Shown in pieces: positions 17,157 to 27,647 of a stretch of 34,641 nt of DNA. Below the pieces are notes generated by a model. It was not told the DNA's origin, made no database searches, and saw only the letters and a list, made by a program, of their open reading frames with translations. The translations under genes were made by a program, and so were the position numbers. The stretch comes from Stentor coeruleus (Eukaryota; Ciliophora; Heterotrichea; Heterotrichida; Stentoridae): positions 1-34,641 of the forward strand of contig MPUH01000794.1 of NCBI GenBank assembly GCA_001970955.1, written 5' to 3'. The first letter of the stretch is position 1; each line of letters opens with the position of its first letter.

Positions 17157-18091
17157 TTACTAGAAATATTAGGTAATATACTTCGCAAGAAAGTTAAGAA
17201 AGGATTTTGAAGCTGAAAATAGCTTTTTTCATTTTTTATGGTATCTGACTAAAGAAGGAATTTGGGGGTGCAAATATTAATTAAAGGAAGGAATTTAGAA
17301 ATATAAGCATTAACTAAGGAAAGCTTGCCATGATTTTTTAAGTTTTTATGAGTCATTTTATAGTTTTTATGCTACTCTATAAATATCTGCGTAAAGCTAT
17401 AGAATTTAAATATAATACCTATAGTTTGGAAGAGGTAATGCATTAATCATAAATGGCAATATAAATTTAGTTTCAAGAATTAAATGCAATTTTTAATTTT
17501 GGAGGCATGAAAATTACTTTTTAATCTCAATTTTTATGGTCTTTTATAATTTTGATATATTTTCTCTAAAATTTAATAAAAGATAGTATTTTATGGAGTC
17601 TTGATTTCATGTTTTTTTATTAAAGACTTTTATCAATAATATCATGATTAATAAGTATAACATTCTTAATACTATCATTTATTCCATTCTTAGAATTTAT
17701 TTTAATGAAAACTAAGATTATTATAAAATTTAGGTTTATCAGAGAAAAAACATAATTCATTTGAAGTTAATAATAATTTTATAGGAGGCTTAGAAAATAT
17801 TATAATTATTAAAATAGTTATAAAGTAATAAGGATTCAAGGATTTCACTATTATTATGTTATTGAATCACTTATTTATTTCATATATTCTTATCAAATCC
17901 CCTAAGGCTGCTTTTATAAAAACTAATCCTATAAAAGGTTTTGTTGATAAATCACCACTCTCAACAAACTTATCTCAATAAAACATTTATTTAGCCACTC
18001 TAACTAATATCTTATTATTGATCTCCTTATTTTCATTATCTTTATGTACTTATTTTCCAATACATATTATTAGGCTCAATTTGCCTAACTG
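17157..18091. other. Long AT-rich intergenic region
   Basis: Lies between the start of the CaaX-tailed gene and the broken coding region. I see no gene, RNA or clear repeat in it. Confidence 0.6.
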
Positions 18092-20469
18092 TTGATTTTT
18101 AAATGGCATGACAAGCCTCGAATCTTCTCCCATTGCTTCGATGATTCTCCGCTTTTATCTTTCTCTAGTATGTCTAATTCCCCTACTATCACCACAAAAT
18201 CTCTACTATCCCATTTGAACTCACTGAAAACATTTTCCAGGATCATTTATCTTACCAAACACAAGCAACCAGTTTTTCTTCAATGTCTGGAACAAATGAG
18301 GCTTATGTAAAGCTTTCAGATGACTTTCTTATCAGACATCATGAGAAAATAACAAAAATCATAGATAACTATGATGCTAACTATATAGAACGTCCTCTTC
18401 AATTAGACATTCCTGAACTTCAATTGAAGAGCTTGCGTTTGATGAAGGAATCCCATCTCTACGTTGGTATGCTTATTGTGGATGCGAAATTGCTACTATG
18501 AAAATTCTTCAAAAGCCTTTTGGAGTTCGGTGGCGATTTTTTTTTGGGAGAATTTTTGCGTGCTTTATGATCCCTTATGCGATGAAAAGCTGTAAAGACT
18601 TGCATGCTAGGTGCCATAGGTACAAATATAATCTTGATCGAGCAAAAGCATTTAGTTTTGTATTTAATAATGGGCTTTTATAGTATGCCCCCCTCTAAAA
18701 GCGAAATCAAATTTAATAAAAAATGGATGGAGATAAACTTTATAAGTACCTTCAGGCTCTTAAAAATGAGCCTTTTTACAAGGACTTGACTAAGGAAGAT
18801 TTAACAAAATTGCATGAAATGATGAGTTGCAATAGCTGATAAACCATTTATCATATGGTAGTGATAAAATAAGATGCGCTCTTGCAATCGAAGCAATTTT
18901 ATCTAAAAAGTATTTAGAATTTGCTAATGTCACTTTGAAGGTAAAATTAGCATGCTTTTTAATTCTTATTGATAGTATACCAGAAAAATTATTTATCAAA
19001 AATATAAAGTCCTTAAAAAGATTGGCAAAAAAAAAATTTTTAATCCTAATATTGAAGTGGCATTTTATGAGAGCTGCTGTTATATGATTATGAAATTTTT
19101 TAAAGAGGCTTCAAAAAAGATAAACAAAATAAAACTAATAATCGATTGCAATTACATTGGGAAGCTGGAGATGCTAAAAGGCAAAATTGATTACTTTTTT
19201 TTAACAACTTCAGTTAATGATTCTGATATCTTTGCAGAGGAGCTTATTAAAATCATTCATGAAAATCAAATAGAAAATAAAGAACTTTATGGTAACTATG
19301 GCCGAGTTCTATTGAAAACTTATTGAAATGGTCAGATTTGCCAGCTTTAGCTAAACAGAAATGCTTTGATATTCTTCTGCAAAAATCATTAGCTTTGAGT
19401 ATCTCACAGCTTGAATCTCTATGCCTTAATTTAGATAAAAAAATTAAAGACTTTCTTATAGAATCTAATGCTTTAAGATTTCTTCAAGATAATAGTTCAG
19501 CTCTTCCGAAAATAATAAATGATGAAGAAAATATTCTTTTAGAAAACTCACTCCAGATGTATTTCAATACACCCACTCACTCATTTCCTGAATTCGAAAT
19601 TCAGTTTCTAACTGTTATATCATGCATATTAAAGGTATTGACAGATAAAGAAAATATTAGAGCTTTCTTACAGAAAAAAAATTAAAGAAAAATCATGTTA
19701 GCTTGCACCAAAAATACTTAATTTTACGTGAACTGCCCATGGCTATAAGCTCTTCAATTATGGAGATTTTACTTACAGCATATGGCTATTATAAATTCAA
19801 TATACACCAATTCTTATTAAAAAAGCTAAAGAACAAGTTTTCTTACAGGCAGATATCAAACTCAGATGCTGAAAAGTTTGTTTCGCTTACAATGAAAAAT
19901 CCGATAAAAGGAGTTGTGCAAAGCTTTCTCCCACAAAACTGTGATTTACAAGAAGAGCTTAGAATGGATACACCAAATATTCACTTTTTCAAATTTCCTA
20001 AGAGAATAGCAGGGATTACTCTTAAAAGCTTGCATATTTCTATACGAGAGTACAATAAAAAAAATTCTGCTCGGATCAAATCTTGGCAGGCCAGTTTATC
20101 ATATATTTACACGAGATTTCTCAATATATTCAAAGAGTAAAATGCTTAAATATTAAAGAATCTTTTGAGGCTTCTGGTCTAAAAAGAAGCAATCAAACTC
20201 TTAATGAAGGTGGACATATTCTGGAAACTAATCTTTTCTCGGAAATAAACAACTCAATTTACTTAAAGAAGTCAGAATTTTTACTAAGTGGCAATTACCC
20301 AGAAAATCTTGAGGAGTTTCAAGAAAAATTTAAGTCTTTGAAGTACAATGACACGCAGAACCCCGAAATGCCTCTGTATAGATTTAATAATGAGATGAGA
20401 TTAGGAGTATGCGCAAGCAGATATGGAAAGCTACCTAATATTTCATTAATATTGGAGGGCAAGTATTAG
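18092..20469 (+). pseudogene. Frameshift-broken gene of unknown family
   Basis: Protein-like sequence runs for about 2.4 kb but changes frame at least six times. Coherent blocks include 18190-18440 (to about IPELQLKSLR), 18440-18683 (from FDEGIPSLRWYAYCG), 18724-18837 (MDGDKLYKYLQALKNEPFY), about 18838-19030 (HLSYGSDKIRCALAIEAIL), 19045-19325, 19326-19680, 19690-20060 and 20060-20469. Several shifts fall in homopolymers: T9 near 18537-18545, A9 near 19027, A8 near 19674, A8 near 20057. I found no 15-nt introns that restore the frame. The blocks are helical, Leu/Lys-rich and contain scattered Cys and His, but I cannot name the family. It is either a pseudogene or a real gene damaged by assembly errors; several shifts favour the former, the homopolymer positions the latter. 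Confidence 0.65.
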
Positions 20470-20932
20470 TTTTATAATTAACCTCTTAAAGTAATGAGAA
20501 TTTATAAAAATAGATGATAAGAGCAGCCACTTTATCATGACTATATTTTTATTCCTTTATTTACTTTCAAAAGTGTCATTCTCCTTATGAAACCACTATC
20601 AATTATTATATCTTATAATTATTATTAAGGTTTATTCGCTGGCTTTTGCTAGTCATTTCTTTTAGTAGTTTTTTTCCTTCTATTTTCCTCATGATTCTTT
20701 TATTTTTACTTGCTTTTCTCCTTTAAAAATTAATTTTCTAAGTATTTTTTATTTCTCCTATCAATTTCTTAATCATAATATTTTCCATCATCTCTAAGTA
20801 TTTCATATTCGCTATATTAAATCTATAAGTGATACATTATCAAGCCGATTTCTTTCTCAGACTTTTTTGATTTGATATTTTCATAAACTTAATATTCTTC
20901 TATGAAATCTATTATAACTTATAATTACCCCA
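20470..20932. other. Convergent intergenic region
   Basis: AT-rich spacer between the broken coding region and the end of the transporter gene. No gene or repeat is seen. Confidence 0.6.
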
Positions 20933-22330
20933 CTAATTAATTGCACTATAGGAATTTCCCAAGTCAGTTTTTTCAGTTTCGTTTATCCCAATAAAGCTTT
21001 CTCTAACTTTTTCTGGGTTTTTAGACCGCAAAACTCCTCCTGTTTTCACATCATTAACATAAATCAAAATACATGTAATAATACCTGAAACCCCAATCAT
21101 AACAAAGAAAAAGCTCACCCAATAATATCCTTTATCTTTATTTGTGTTTTCTTGAATATAACCAACTAACAATGGACCAACACCAAGTCCAAGGTTTTGA
21201 ATAGATGTGGCCATTCCAAAAGCAGTACCTGCAACTTTAGGTTTAATAAGATAAGGAATAGATGCCCACATAACTGAGGCATAAATTGAGTACCCAAGGC
21301 CAAGGAAGACCATATAAAAAATCGGGTAAATAGGTTTATGGCTTTCTGGGGTTAAAAGAAAAGCTGTATGGACTAAAGTGATTGAAACAGTAGAAAAAAT
21401 CATAAATTGCACACGTTGGCCAAATTTGTCGACAATCATACCGAAAACTGGACATAAAAAAGCTGCGACTATATATGTGATGCTAATAATACTGCCTGAT
21501 TCTACAGAGTTATAACCAAAACGTTCTTGAAAATAATTGCTGGCTATATTGTTGAAACAAGAGACATCTATATACACGACAAGACAATTTAAGCAAAGGC
21601 ACCAAAAAGAAAAACCGAAATATTTTAAGTCGTGGAACCGGAATTTCTCGCTATCTGGAAGGTGTTTTTTAGATATAATTCCTAAATTTTTGTCTTTTTT
21701 TCCATCTAAGATATTAGCGATAATAACACATATAAGCGAAAATATACAGAACAAAAATCCAATCCATAGCCCTAAAGATAACGAACCTGTAGAATTAACT
21801 ATAACAGGCTCAATATTATCATTGAGGACACTGCCTAAACGGGACACACTAACTGTTGTCCCCATTGCCATTGCAAGCTCATTACCTGAAAACCAGTTGG
21901 TCATATAATAATTACTTGAAACATTCAAACTTTCACCTCCAAGACCAAAGACTCCTCGTCCAATTAAAGCGATGTTATAGCTATTGATCATAACACCAAA
22001 GGCAAAAAGCCCTTGACCAATGACAATAAGTATTGAAAATAGCAAAGCTCCAATCCTGTTGCCAATAACATCTATAAAGTAGCCTCCTAATATAGGTAAG
22101 ATTATGTTAGGAAATGAATAAACTGAGTAAAATAGGTTAAATTCGAAAGTCCCTATGTTTAAATCCTATATTGTTTTTACATCTTGGAGCTGGGTTTGTA
22201 GAGCGGATGGGTTATCGTATACAAAATAGCTGCCAAAGGACATTAAACTGGCTAAAGCAAGGATAGCAAAGCGCAGACGAGTTTTTGTTAAATCATTCTT
22301 TAGTAATGAAACAGTTGCTGGTCTTTGCAT
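20933..22330 (-). CDS. MFSD1: MFSD1-like major facilitator transporter (one 15-nt intron)
   Basis: After removing a 15-nt intron (22166-22180), exon 1 (22330-22181, 50 codons) joins exon 2 (22165-20933) to give 460 residues, a normal MFS length with about 12 hydrophobic spans. MFSD1-type signatures are YDNPSALQTQLQ at 38-49, FYSVYSFPNIILPILGGYFID after the splice (split here: FYSVYSFPN, ILGGYFID), GRGVFGLGGESLNV, NWFSGNELAMAMG and RLGSVLND. Animal MFSD1 is a lysosomal dipeptide exporter, so a lysosomal or vacuolar amino-acid/dipeptide transporter is likely by family. Without splicing, an in-frame TAG would cut the protein at residue 54, which supports the intron. The C-terminal tail after about residue 425 is polar and cytosolic. 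Confidence 0.9.
22166..22180 (-). other. 15-nt spliceosomal intron
   Basis: On the minus strand it reads GTAAAAACAATATAG. It begins GTAA, ends TAG and contains the in-frame stop that would truncate the transporter. Removing it keeps the frame and joins two parts of a conserved MFSD1 loop. Confidence 0.9.
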
Positions 22331-23597
22331 TTTTACTTATAAGGTATTTGATGTTTTTATATAAAGTTAAAGGGTTTTTATTGTTAAGCATTGCTGAATA
22401 AGGAAGAATATATAAGTTTAAATTAGAGCATGGACTAGGTTTGAAGGATTGTAAGAATTATAAATTTTTGTTTAAACTCGTAGAGTTTATTTGATAGAAT
22501 TATATTATATTTTTAATTATACTATGAATATGAGGATGAAGATTTTATAATTTTTTTGCTTTCGCTTATCTTTGATATGGAAAAGCATGATTTTATTGTT
22601 TGATTGATTCGATTAATTAAATTACTTTTCTTTCAATTAAATGATTAAAGTTCAGATAATTTTAAACTTGGCTTTTAGTATTTTTATATTGTCACTTAAT
22701 CAATACATTTAAGTTTTTCCTCTTTTTCTTTATCATATTGCATACATTTTTCTTTTAGTTATAATATAGCATCATATATTTTATTCAAATACTACTTTAT
22801 TTCATGTATAATTTTAAATACTATCAGTATTTTTAGCAGTAATTTGCTATCAAGTATAATTTAAGTTTATCCTCATAAATCAAATGATCATAAAAAAAAT
22901 TCAACAATTATTATATAACTGTTTTTTTCTTTAAAGTTCATCAAGATACAAATTTGATTAGCTATTTTATTTAAAAACATAATAATCATTATATTAACTC
23001 AAAATGCATTCAAACCTAAAATTTGTATTATTATGTATTTCAACAAGGACTTAGTCTTTATTATTTTTCTCTTAAAAAGCTTTTTTTATGCAAAACTATA
23101 ATAATTGTTGTAAAAAAACTTTCAGAATTCTTTAATAAGCACAGTCAACAATGATTTTCTAGCGGCTTAAACAAAAATATAATCTGCAAGTGTTATTTCA
23201 ATATATTATAACAGACTCTTATATTAATATTCAGTAAATTTCCCATAGTATCCCTTCATAACTAGCATTTATCACGAAATTCAAATATACCTTTTTCCTA
23301 TATGCAAATTAGATTATCCTAACTTATTTGCCAAAACAATAACTAAAGCTAAAAAAAAAGAAAAATTTCTAGAGCTCAAAAATTAAGAGTTTCTATATCA
23401 AAAGCATGCATTTTATATTACCAAATTAAACCCTCACTATTTCTAATATATATATTTTTTATTATTAAAAATCTTTGCAAACACTTCATCAAGCACCCAG
23501 CATAACATAACTTATTTCTTTAAATATGCATTTTGCATTATGATTTTATTAGTTAATTATTATGGTAAATCTCAAAATAATTCATATATAATATATA
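22331..23597. other. Gene-poor AT-rich tract, left part
   Basis: Divergent spacer between the transporter and the first small MG-protein gene. Short frames only; no gene, RNA or strong repeat seen. Confidence 0.6.
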
Positions 23598-23834
23598 ATG
23601 GGCTGCGGAAAAGTTATACAAGTTGCAATAAAAAAGTCAAACAAAGTTAAAGAGACAATAGAAACATATAGTGTTGATAGTAATACGAGAAAAAAAATTG
23701 AGATATATAATATTTTAAAAGCACGAGAAGAAATAAACAAAATAAAGGTGATGAAAACTCCTGTTCTTAACATATATGCGAATTCATTATATGCTAAAAG
23801 GATGAAAGGAAAAATGCATTCGGAAGTATATTGA
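23598..23834 (+). CDS. Small MG-Cys protein, paralog A of a three-member family
   Basis: The 78-residue protein begins MGCGKVIQVA, with Gly2 and Cys3 suited to myristoylation plus palmitoylation. The body is Lys-rich and probably helical. Residues 43-69 carry the family motif E-x2-N-x2-K-x4-P-x-L-N-x3-N-x-L-x3-R (here containing TPVLNIYANSLYAKRM). The motif begins at the same residue number as in the paralogs at 25739 and 26786, with no gaps, which confirms the start codon and frame. I know of no named family with this motif. A small membrane-tethered peptide presenting a conserved C-terminal binding segment is inferred. Sequence just upstream of ATG is ATATAA-rich, as in the paralogs. Confidence 0.85.
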   Translation: MGCGKVIQVAIKKSNKVKETIETYSVDSNTRKKIEIYNILKAREEINKIKVMKTPVLNIYANSLYAKRMKGKMHSEVY

Positions 23835-25738
23835 AGTAATATAGTTAGTAATGATTAAGCTAAACATAACAAAAATATAAACCTTTTTTAAAAAATCCAG
23901 AGTTGTTTTTTGAATTCCCATAACTAATACTATGCTTCCTAAGCTTGTAAAAACCTAGTAAATATAACCTGACTTGAAATGTGAAAGGTAAAGTGAATTA
24001 ACTATTTCATATTGAATTACTGATAAATCGAACAGTATTTTTGACTTTAATAAGAGAACCATATATAATACTATTCTATCTATAATAACTATATAAGAAG
24101 TTTTACCTAATTTTTTTTTTATCATAAGCGAAAATACTGCAATATAATTATCTTAATTTCCTTTAGTTTTATTTTTATTAGGAAAGTTGCAAAATTGTCT
24201 AATAAATATGATTTGAATAACTAGAGAGCAAGGTTAACAAGATAATACAGGCATATTAAGATGCCTGTAAGTTCTAAAATATAAAACACACAGAGATTCT
24301 AGCTTAAAGTATACAATGACTGATGAACCCATAGTTTTACTATTATGTTCCTTAAAATAGTTATTTTCAAATAATTTATTATAACTTTTATTAGAATATC
24401 AAAAGCACACCTTGAAGTTGCAAATTTCTTATCATCCTTTATGGGCTATTTGATATCTAACGAATTCTTGCATTCTCACAATAAGAATTGAGAAACCTAC
24501 TAAAGATTATAATAAATTAATACAAAATGAAGGATGCATAGGATTTCAGTAGCTTGGTTTAATATTTCTTAGATTATCATATTCATATTTTCATCAATTA
24601 GAGTGTGCTAAAGAGAATGTTTTCATTTGCTTGGAATTTTTAAAACTTGGCATTTAAAATATGCATTTATATAAAGATATAATTTCTGGTTTGGTATAAT
24701 TTGATTATTAAAGTAGTTAATGAGCTTAATTTGGTTCACTTCTTAAAACTTTAACAATTTTATATCACTTTTTAATAAAATCCAAATAAATTATGAAAAT
24801 AATATTTTACACAGAAGGCATATTAGTAAGTGTATATATAATTTCACTTAATTTTTTAGAATTAATTCATATATTCAAAATCAGCAATACAAACTATTTA
24901 TATAATTTTATCGTAATTACTAAAACTATATAACAAATTTCTTAATCAAAATTACAAATATTATCATCATGCAATTTTATTAAGTTGCAAATTCTTCATA
25001 TATTAAGGCAAAATAGTAAAAAACTCTGATGAATTTTAGAAATAACTGATTTCATTTAGAACTAACAAATTCGACTGCTTTTATGCAATTAAAATTATTT
25101 TCCCTTTATGATCATGACTTAAATTAGTATTTTAAATGCATAAAATGGTGTATATGCATGGACATATTTTCCATGCTTATTATGGCACAGAATATAAGAA
25201 TACTCTCAAGATTTTATTAAAGAAATTAACTCAAAATCAATCGGATAAAATTTAAAGAAATTTTACTGATTGAAATATTTAAAGATAAAAGCATTAGAGA
25301 GTTAAACAATTGGCAGCAAAATTAAGTATTTTATAATAAAAATTAATCAATATCGCACTTATACATAATCATTAATTATACTATTAACAGTAATTCTTAA
25401 CAATATTCTTCTGCCATTTACCTCATATAAAAGCAATCAAATATGCAAACTTCCAAACCTATCATCAATTTACATAAAGATTAAACTTATCATACCACTC
25501 TAATACTTATTATATCGTTATACCTCCACAAATAATTCAAATTGGGTATATTTTCAACACCTAACAAATCAGAATCTAAAAAATCATAAGATTCAACAGT
25601 TCTTACAATTTTTTTGACCTCTATACTCTTGAAACTTTTCGGTTTGCTATTTTAGAAGATCTAAAAGTTTGTTATTTTGAAAGAGTCTAGAAAAAAATAG
25701 ATATTATTAAGCTATTTGTTTGGCTTTTACATATAATT
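23835..25738. other. Gene-poor AT-rich tract between paralogs A and B
   Basis: About 1.9 kb without a supported gene. A short hairpin lies at 24246-24269. An imperfect direct repeat of about 25 bp (starts 25642 and 25667, both GTTTG(C/T)TATTTT) sits about 100 bp upstream of paralog B. No decayed fourth paralog was found by eye. Confidence 0.6.
24246..24269. other. Perfect 9-bp inverted repeat with 6-nt loop
   Basis: TACAGGCAT, loop ATTAAG, ATGCCTGTA. It could form a hairpin in DNA or RNA. No T-tract or neighbouring gene gives it a role, and it may be chance. Confidence 0.5.
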
Positions 25739-25960
25739 ATGGGATCATGTGGTTTTAAAGGCAACTGTGGAAACTTAAGAAAAAAAAACTTGCGCAAAGG
25801 GGAAAAGATTGAGGATGAAGCGAAAAACAAGCCCTATAGAAAAAGAGATTTAGATACAAATGCAATGGAAATAGTTAATTTTATAAAGATCATAAGAGCA
25901 CCAATATTGAATATTCAGATAAATCCTTTGTTTTTGAGTAGGATGCATAATTGTAACTAG
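25739..25960 (+). CDS. Small MG-Cys protein, paralog B
   Basis: The 73-residue protein begins MGSCGFKGNCGN, with Gly2, Cys4 and Cys10 as possible lipid sites. A Lys/Arg/Glu-rich middle follows. The family motif lies at residues 43-69 (containing APILNIQINPLFLSRM), and the protein ends three or four residues later. All nine invariant motif positions are kept, though Phe replaces Tyr in the NxL(Y/F) step. The N-terminal 42 residues share almost no identity with paralogs A and C beyond MG-Cys and net charge, so the C-terminal segment is what selection holds. It lies 1.9 kb after A and 0.8 kb before C on the same strand, as expected from tandem duplication. Confidence 0.83.
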   Translation: MGSCGFKGNCGNLRKKNLRKGEKIEDEAKNKPYRKRDLDTNAMEIVNFIKIIRAPILNIQINPLFLSRMHNCN

Positions 25961-26785
25961 CATTTATTGAATAAGTTGTTTAGTGTAATTGTTAAGGCTT
26001 AAACTAGTTAGATTTACCATTTATGTTGTAAAGGTTTAGAAAACTAGCCAATGCTTATAAAATTTTTAATATGTAGGCATATAAAGTTTTAAGGTAGCAT
26101 TGCTGGATTTTAGGAATAAATTGCTTTTGAAGCTGCATTAGTAAATTCTTGTCTATTAAATATTGTTGTTTTTATCAAAAACACAAAAATATCATATCGA
26201 CTATTTCCATATCATCAATCTCACAAATAACTATGCTAAATTCAAAATCTAATTCAGATTGCTTAAGATAATTCGTATATAAATTAAAATGGCTTGCAGG
26301 AGTATAGTCTTTGGATAAACTTGTGAATTTTGATCGGAATCTAGCTAAGCACGACCACTTACCTAAAACAATACATTTTAAAATTTAATCGGAAATGATT
26401 AAGAAAGTAATTGTGTCACTATTATCCTCCAAATAGCTAGTAAAACTGTATTTAAACAAAAAATATTCACATAAAGATTATAAAAGTTCTTCAAATATTA
26501 TATTAATAGTATATCAGTAATAAAATATTTATAAATTATTATTAACTAGTAAGGAAAAATATGTTAGATTTGTATTTAAGGTAAAATAAATCATTTCTAA
26601 ATACTGCTAGGGAGAAGAGATTTAAAAAATCTAATTTGAAAATTATTACTCACCTTATAAAATATACTATATAGTATTCTGTGAATTTAGGGAGATAAAA
26701 ACAATTTTTAATTTTCCCGGGTTTTCGGAGGTCTTACGTCTTCTGATAATAAAAGAGATGACAATTTTTTAATATATAAGATAAT
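25961..26785. other. Gene-poor AT-rich tract between paralogs B and C
   Basis: No gene seen. A locally GC-richer patch at about 26715-26760 (TTTTCCCGGGTTTTCGGAGG and following) lies just upstream of paralog C and stands out from the AT-rich surroundings; a promoter or leader element is possible but unproven. Confidence 0.55.
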
Positions 26786-27004
26786 ATGGGCTGTGCTGGA
26801 ACTAAATCAATTAACTGTAGGAGAAATGTTATAAGAAGATGTATTAGCGAGAATAACACTTCAGACAGAATAGCTAAAAAGCGACTGTTTATGTATCAAA
26901 TCAATCTGGAACGTGAAACCATTAATGAAAAAAAAATAGAAAAAGTTCCTGTATTGAACTTAGGAGCAAATACTTTGTATAGAAACCGAATTATGCTACA
27001 TTAA
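26786..27004 (+). CDS. Small MG-Cys protein, paralog C
   Basis: The 72-residue protein begins MGCAGTKSINCRR. Thr6 and Cys3 make this the best myristoylation plus palmitoylation signal of the three. A basic, Cys-containing stretch (RRNVIRRC) could add electrostatic membrane binding. The family motif occupies residues 43-69 (containing VPVLNLGANTLYRNRI), and the protein ends after IMLH. The equal spacing from Met to motif in all three copies supports real translation. No known domain is present. Confidence 0.85.
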   Translation: MGCAGTKSINCRRNVIRRCISENNTSDRIAKKRLFMYQINLERETINEKKIEKVPVLNLGANTLYRNRIMLH

Positions 27005-27647
27005 TTTACTAACTTCTTAAATATATGATGTGTTTTATATACAAATTTCTGTGAAATCTCTAGGAAAATTTAAATTTTTACCTTTTTTTATAAGTATGAA
27101 GGGTTTTCAAATAAAGCTAAAACATTTCAAACTAAAAAGTATATTTTTAGTCTTATAATTGAATTAGTTTCATATAGCATAAAAACTTTTTAGTTATTAT
27201 ATGAAATAGTGTTATTTAAGGAAACTTTTTTATTACCTGGATTAATATCAATATGGGATAATACAGCTTAGTTAAGCGAGTTTTTACAACAAAAAGTAGT
27301 TTTTTAGTTTTATGATATTAAAATCATTAATAAAAAACATCAGATAAACAGTTTAATACAACATTTTATGCTTTATAATTTTTTCAAGTAAAAGTTATAA
27401 CAATAGTCATCATAAATCTTATAGCATATTATCTCAAGTATAAAATTCTGTAAAGTATTTCTAATTATTACAAATTTTTAAACTTCATGTACTTTTCAAC
27501 TCTCCCCAAAATCACTTCCCAATAAATCCTTGCCCAACAAAAAGAAATTAATTAAAAAAGCTACCCTCACACCTCAAATACATCAAAAATATCTCAATCA
27601 AAAACTCTTAACTTTCACATAGTTTTGAATTACTTTCTATATAAAAT
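27005..27647. other. AT-rich intergenic region
   Basis: Spacer before the 431-residue unknown gene. No gene or clear repeat seen. Confidence 0.6.

Noticed and set aside
18440..18720. Resemblance to a UBR-box (N-degron E3 ligase) zinc finger, around HARCHRYKYN
   Set aside because: Only a short His/Tyr stretch fits, the frame changes within it, and the expected Cys ligands and CDCGD end are missing.
21537..21908. 123-codon plus-strand frame
   Set aside because: Antisense to membrane spans of the MFSD1-like transporter.
23100..23245. Minus-strand MG-start frame at about 23245
   Set aside because: Ends after about 18 codons and lacks the family motif.
24301..24333. Minus-strand short frame starting MGSS and containing MPVLSC, superficially like the small MG family
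   Set aside because: Only 32 codons, the motif spacing does not match, and eight of nine invariant positions are absent.
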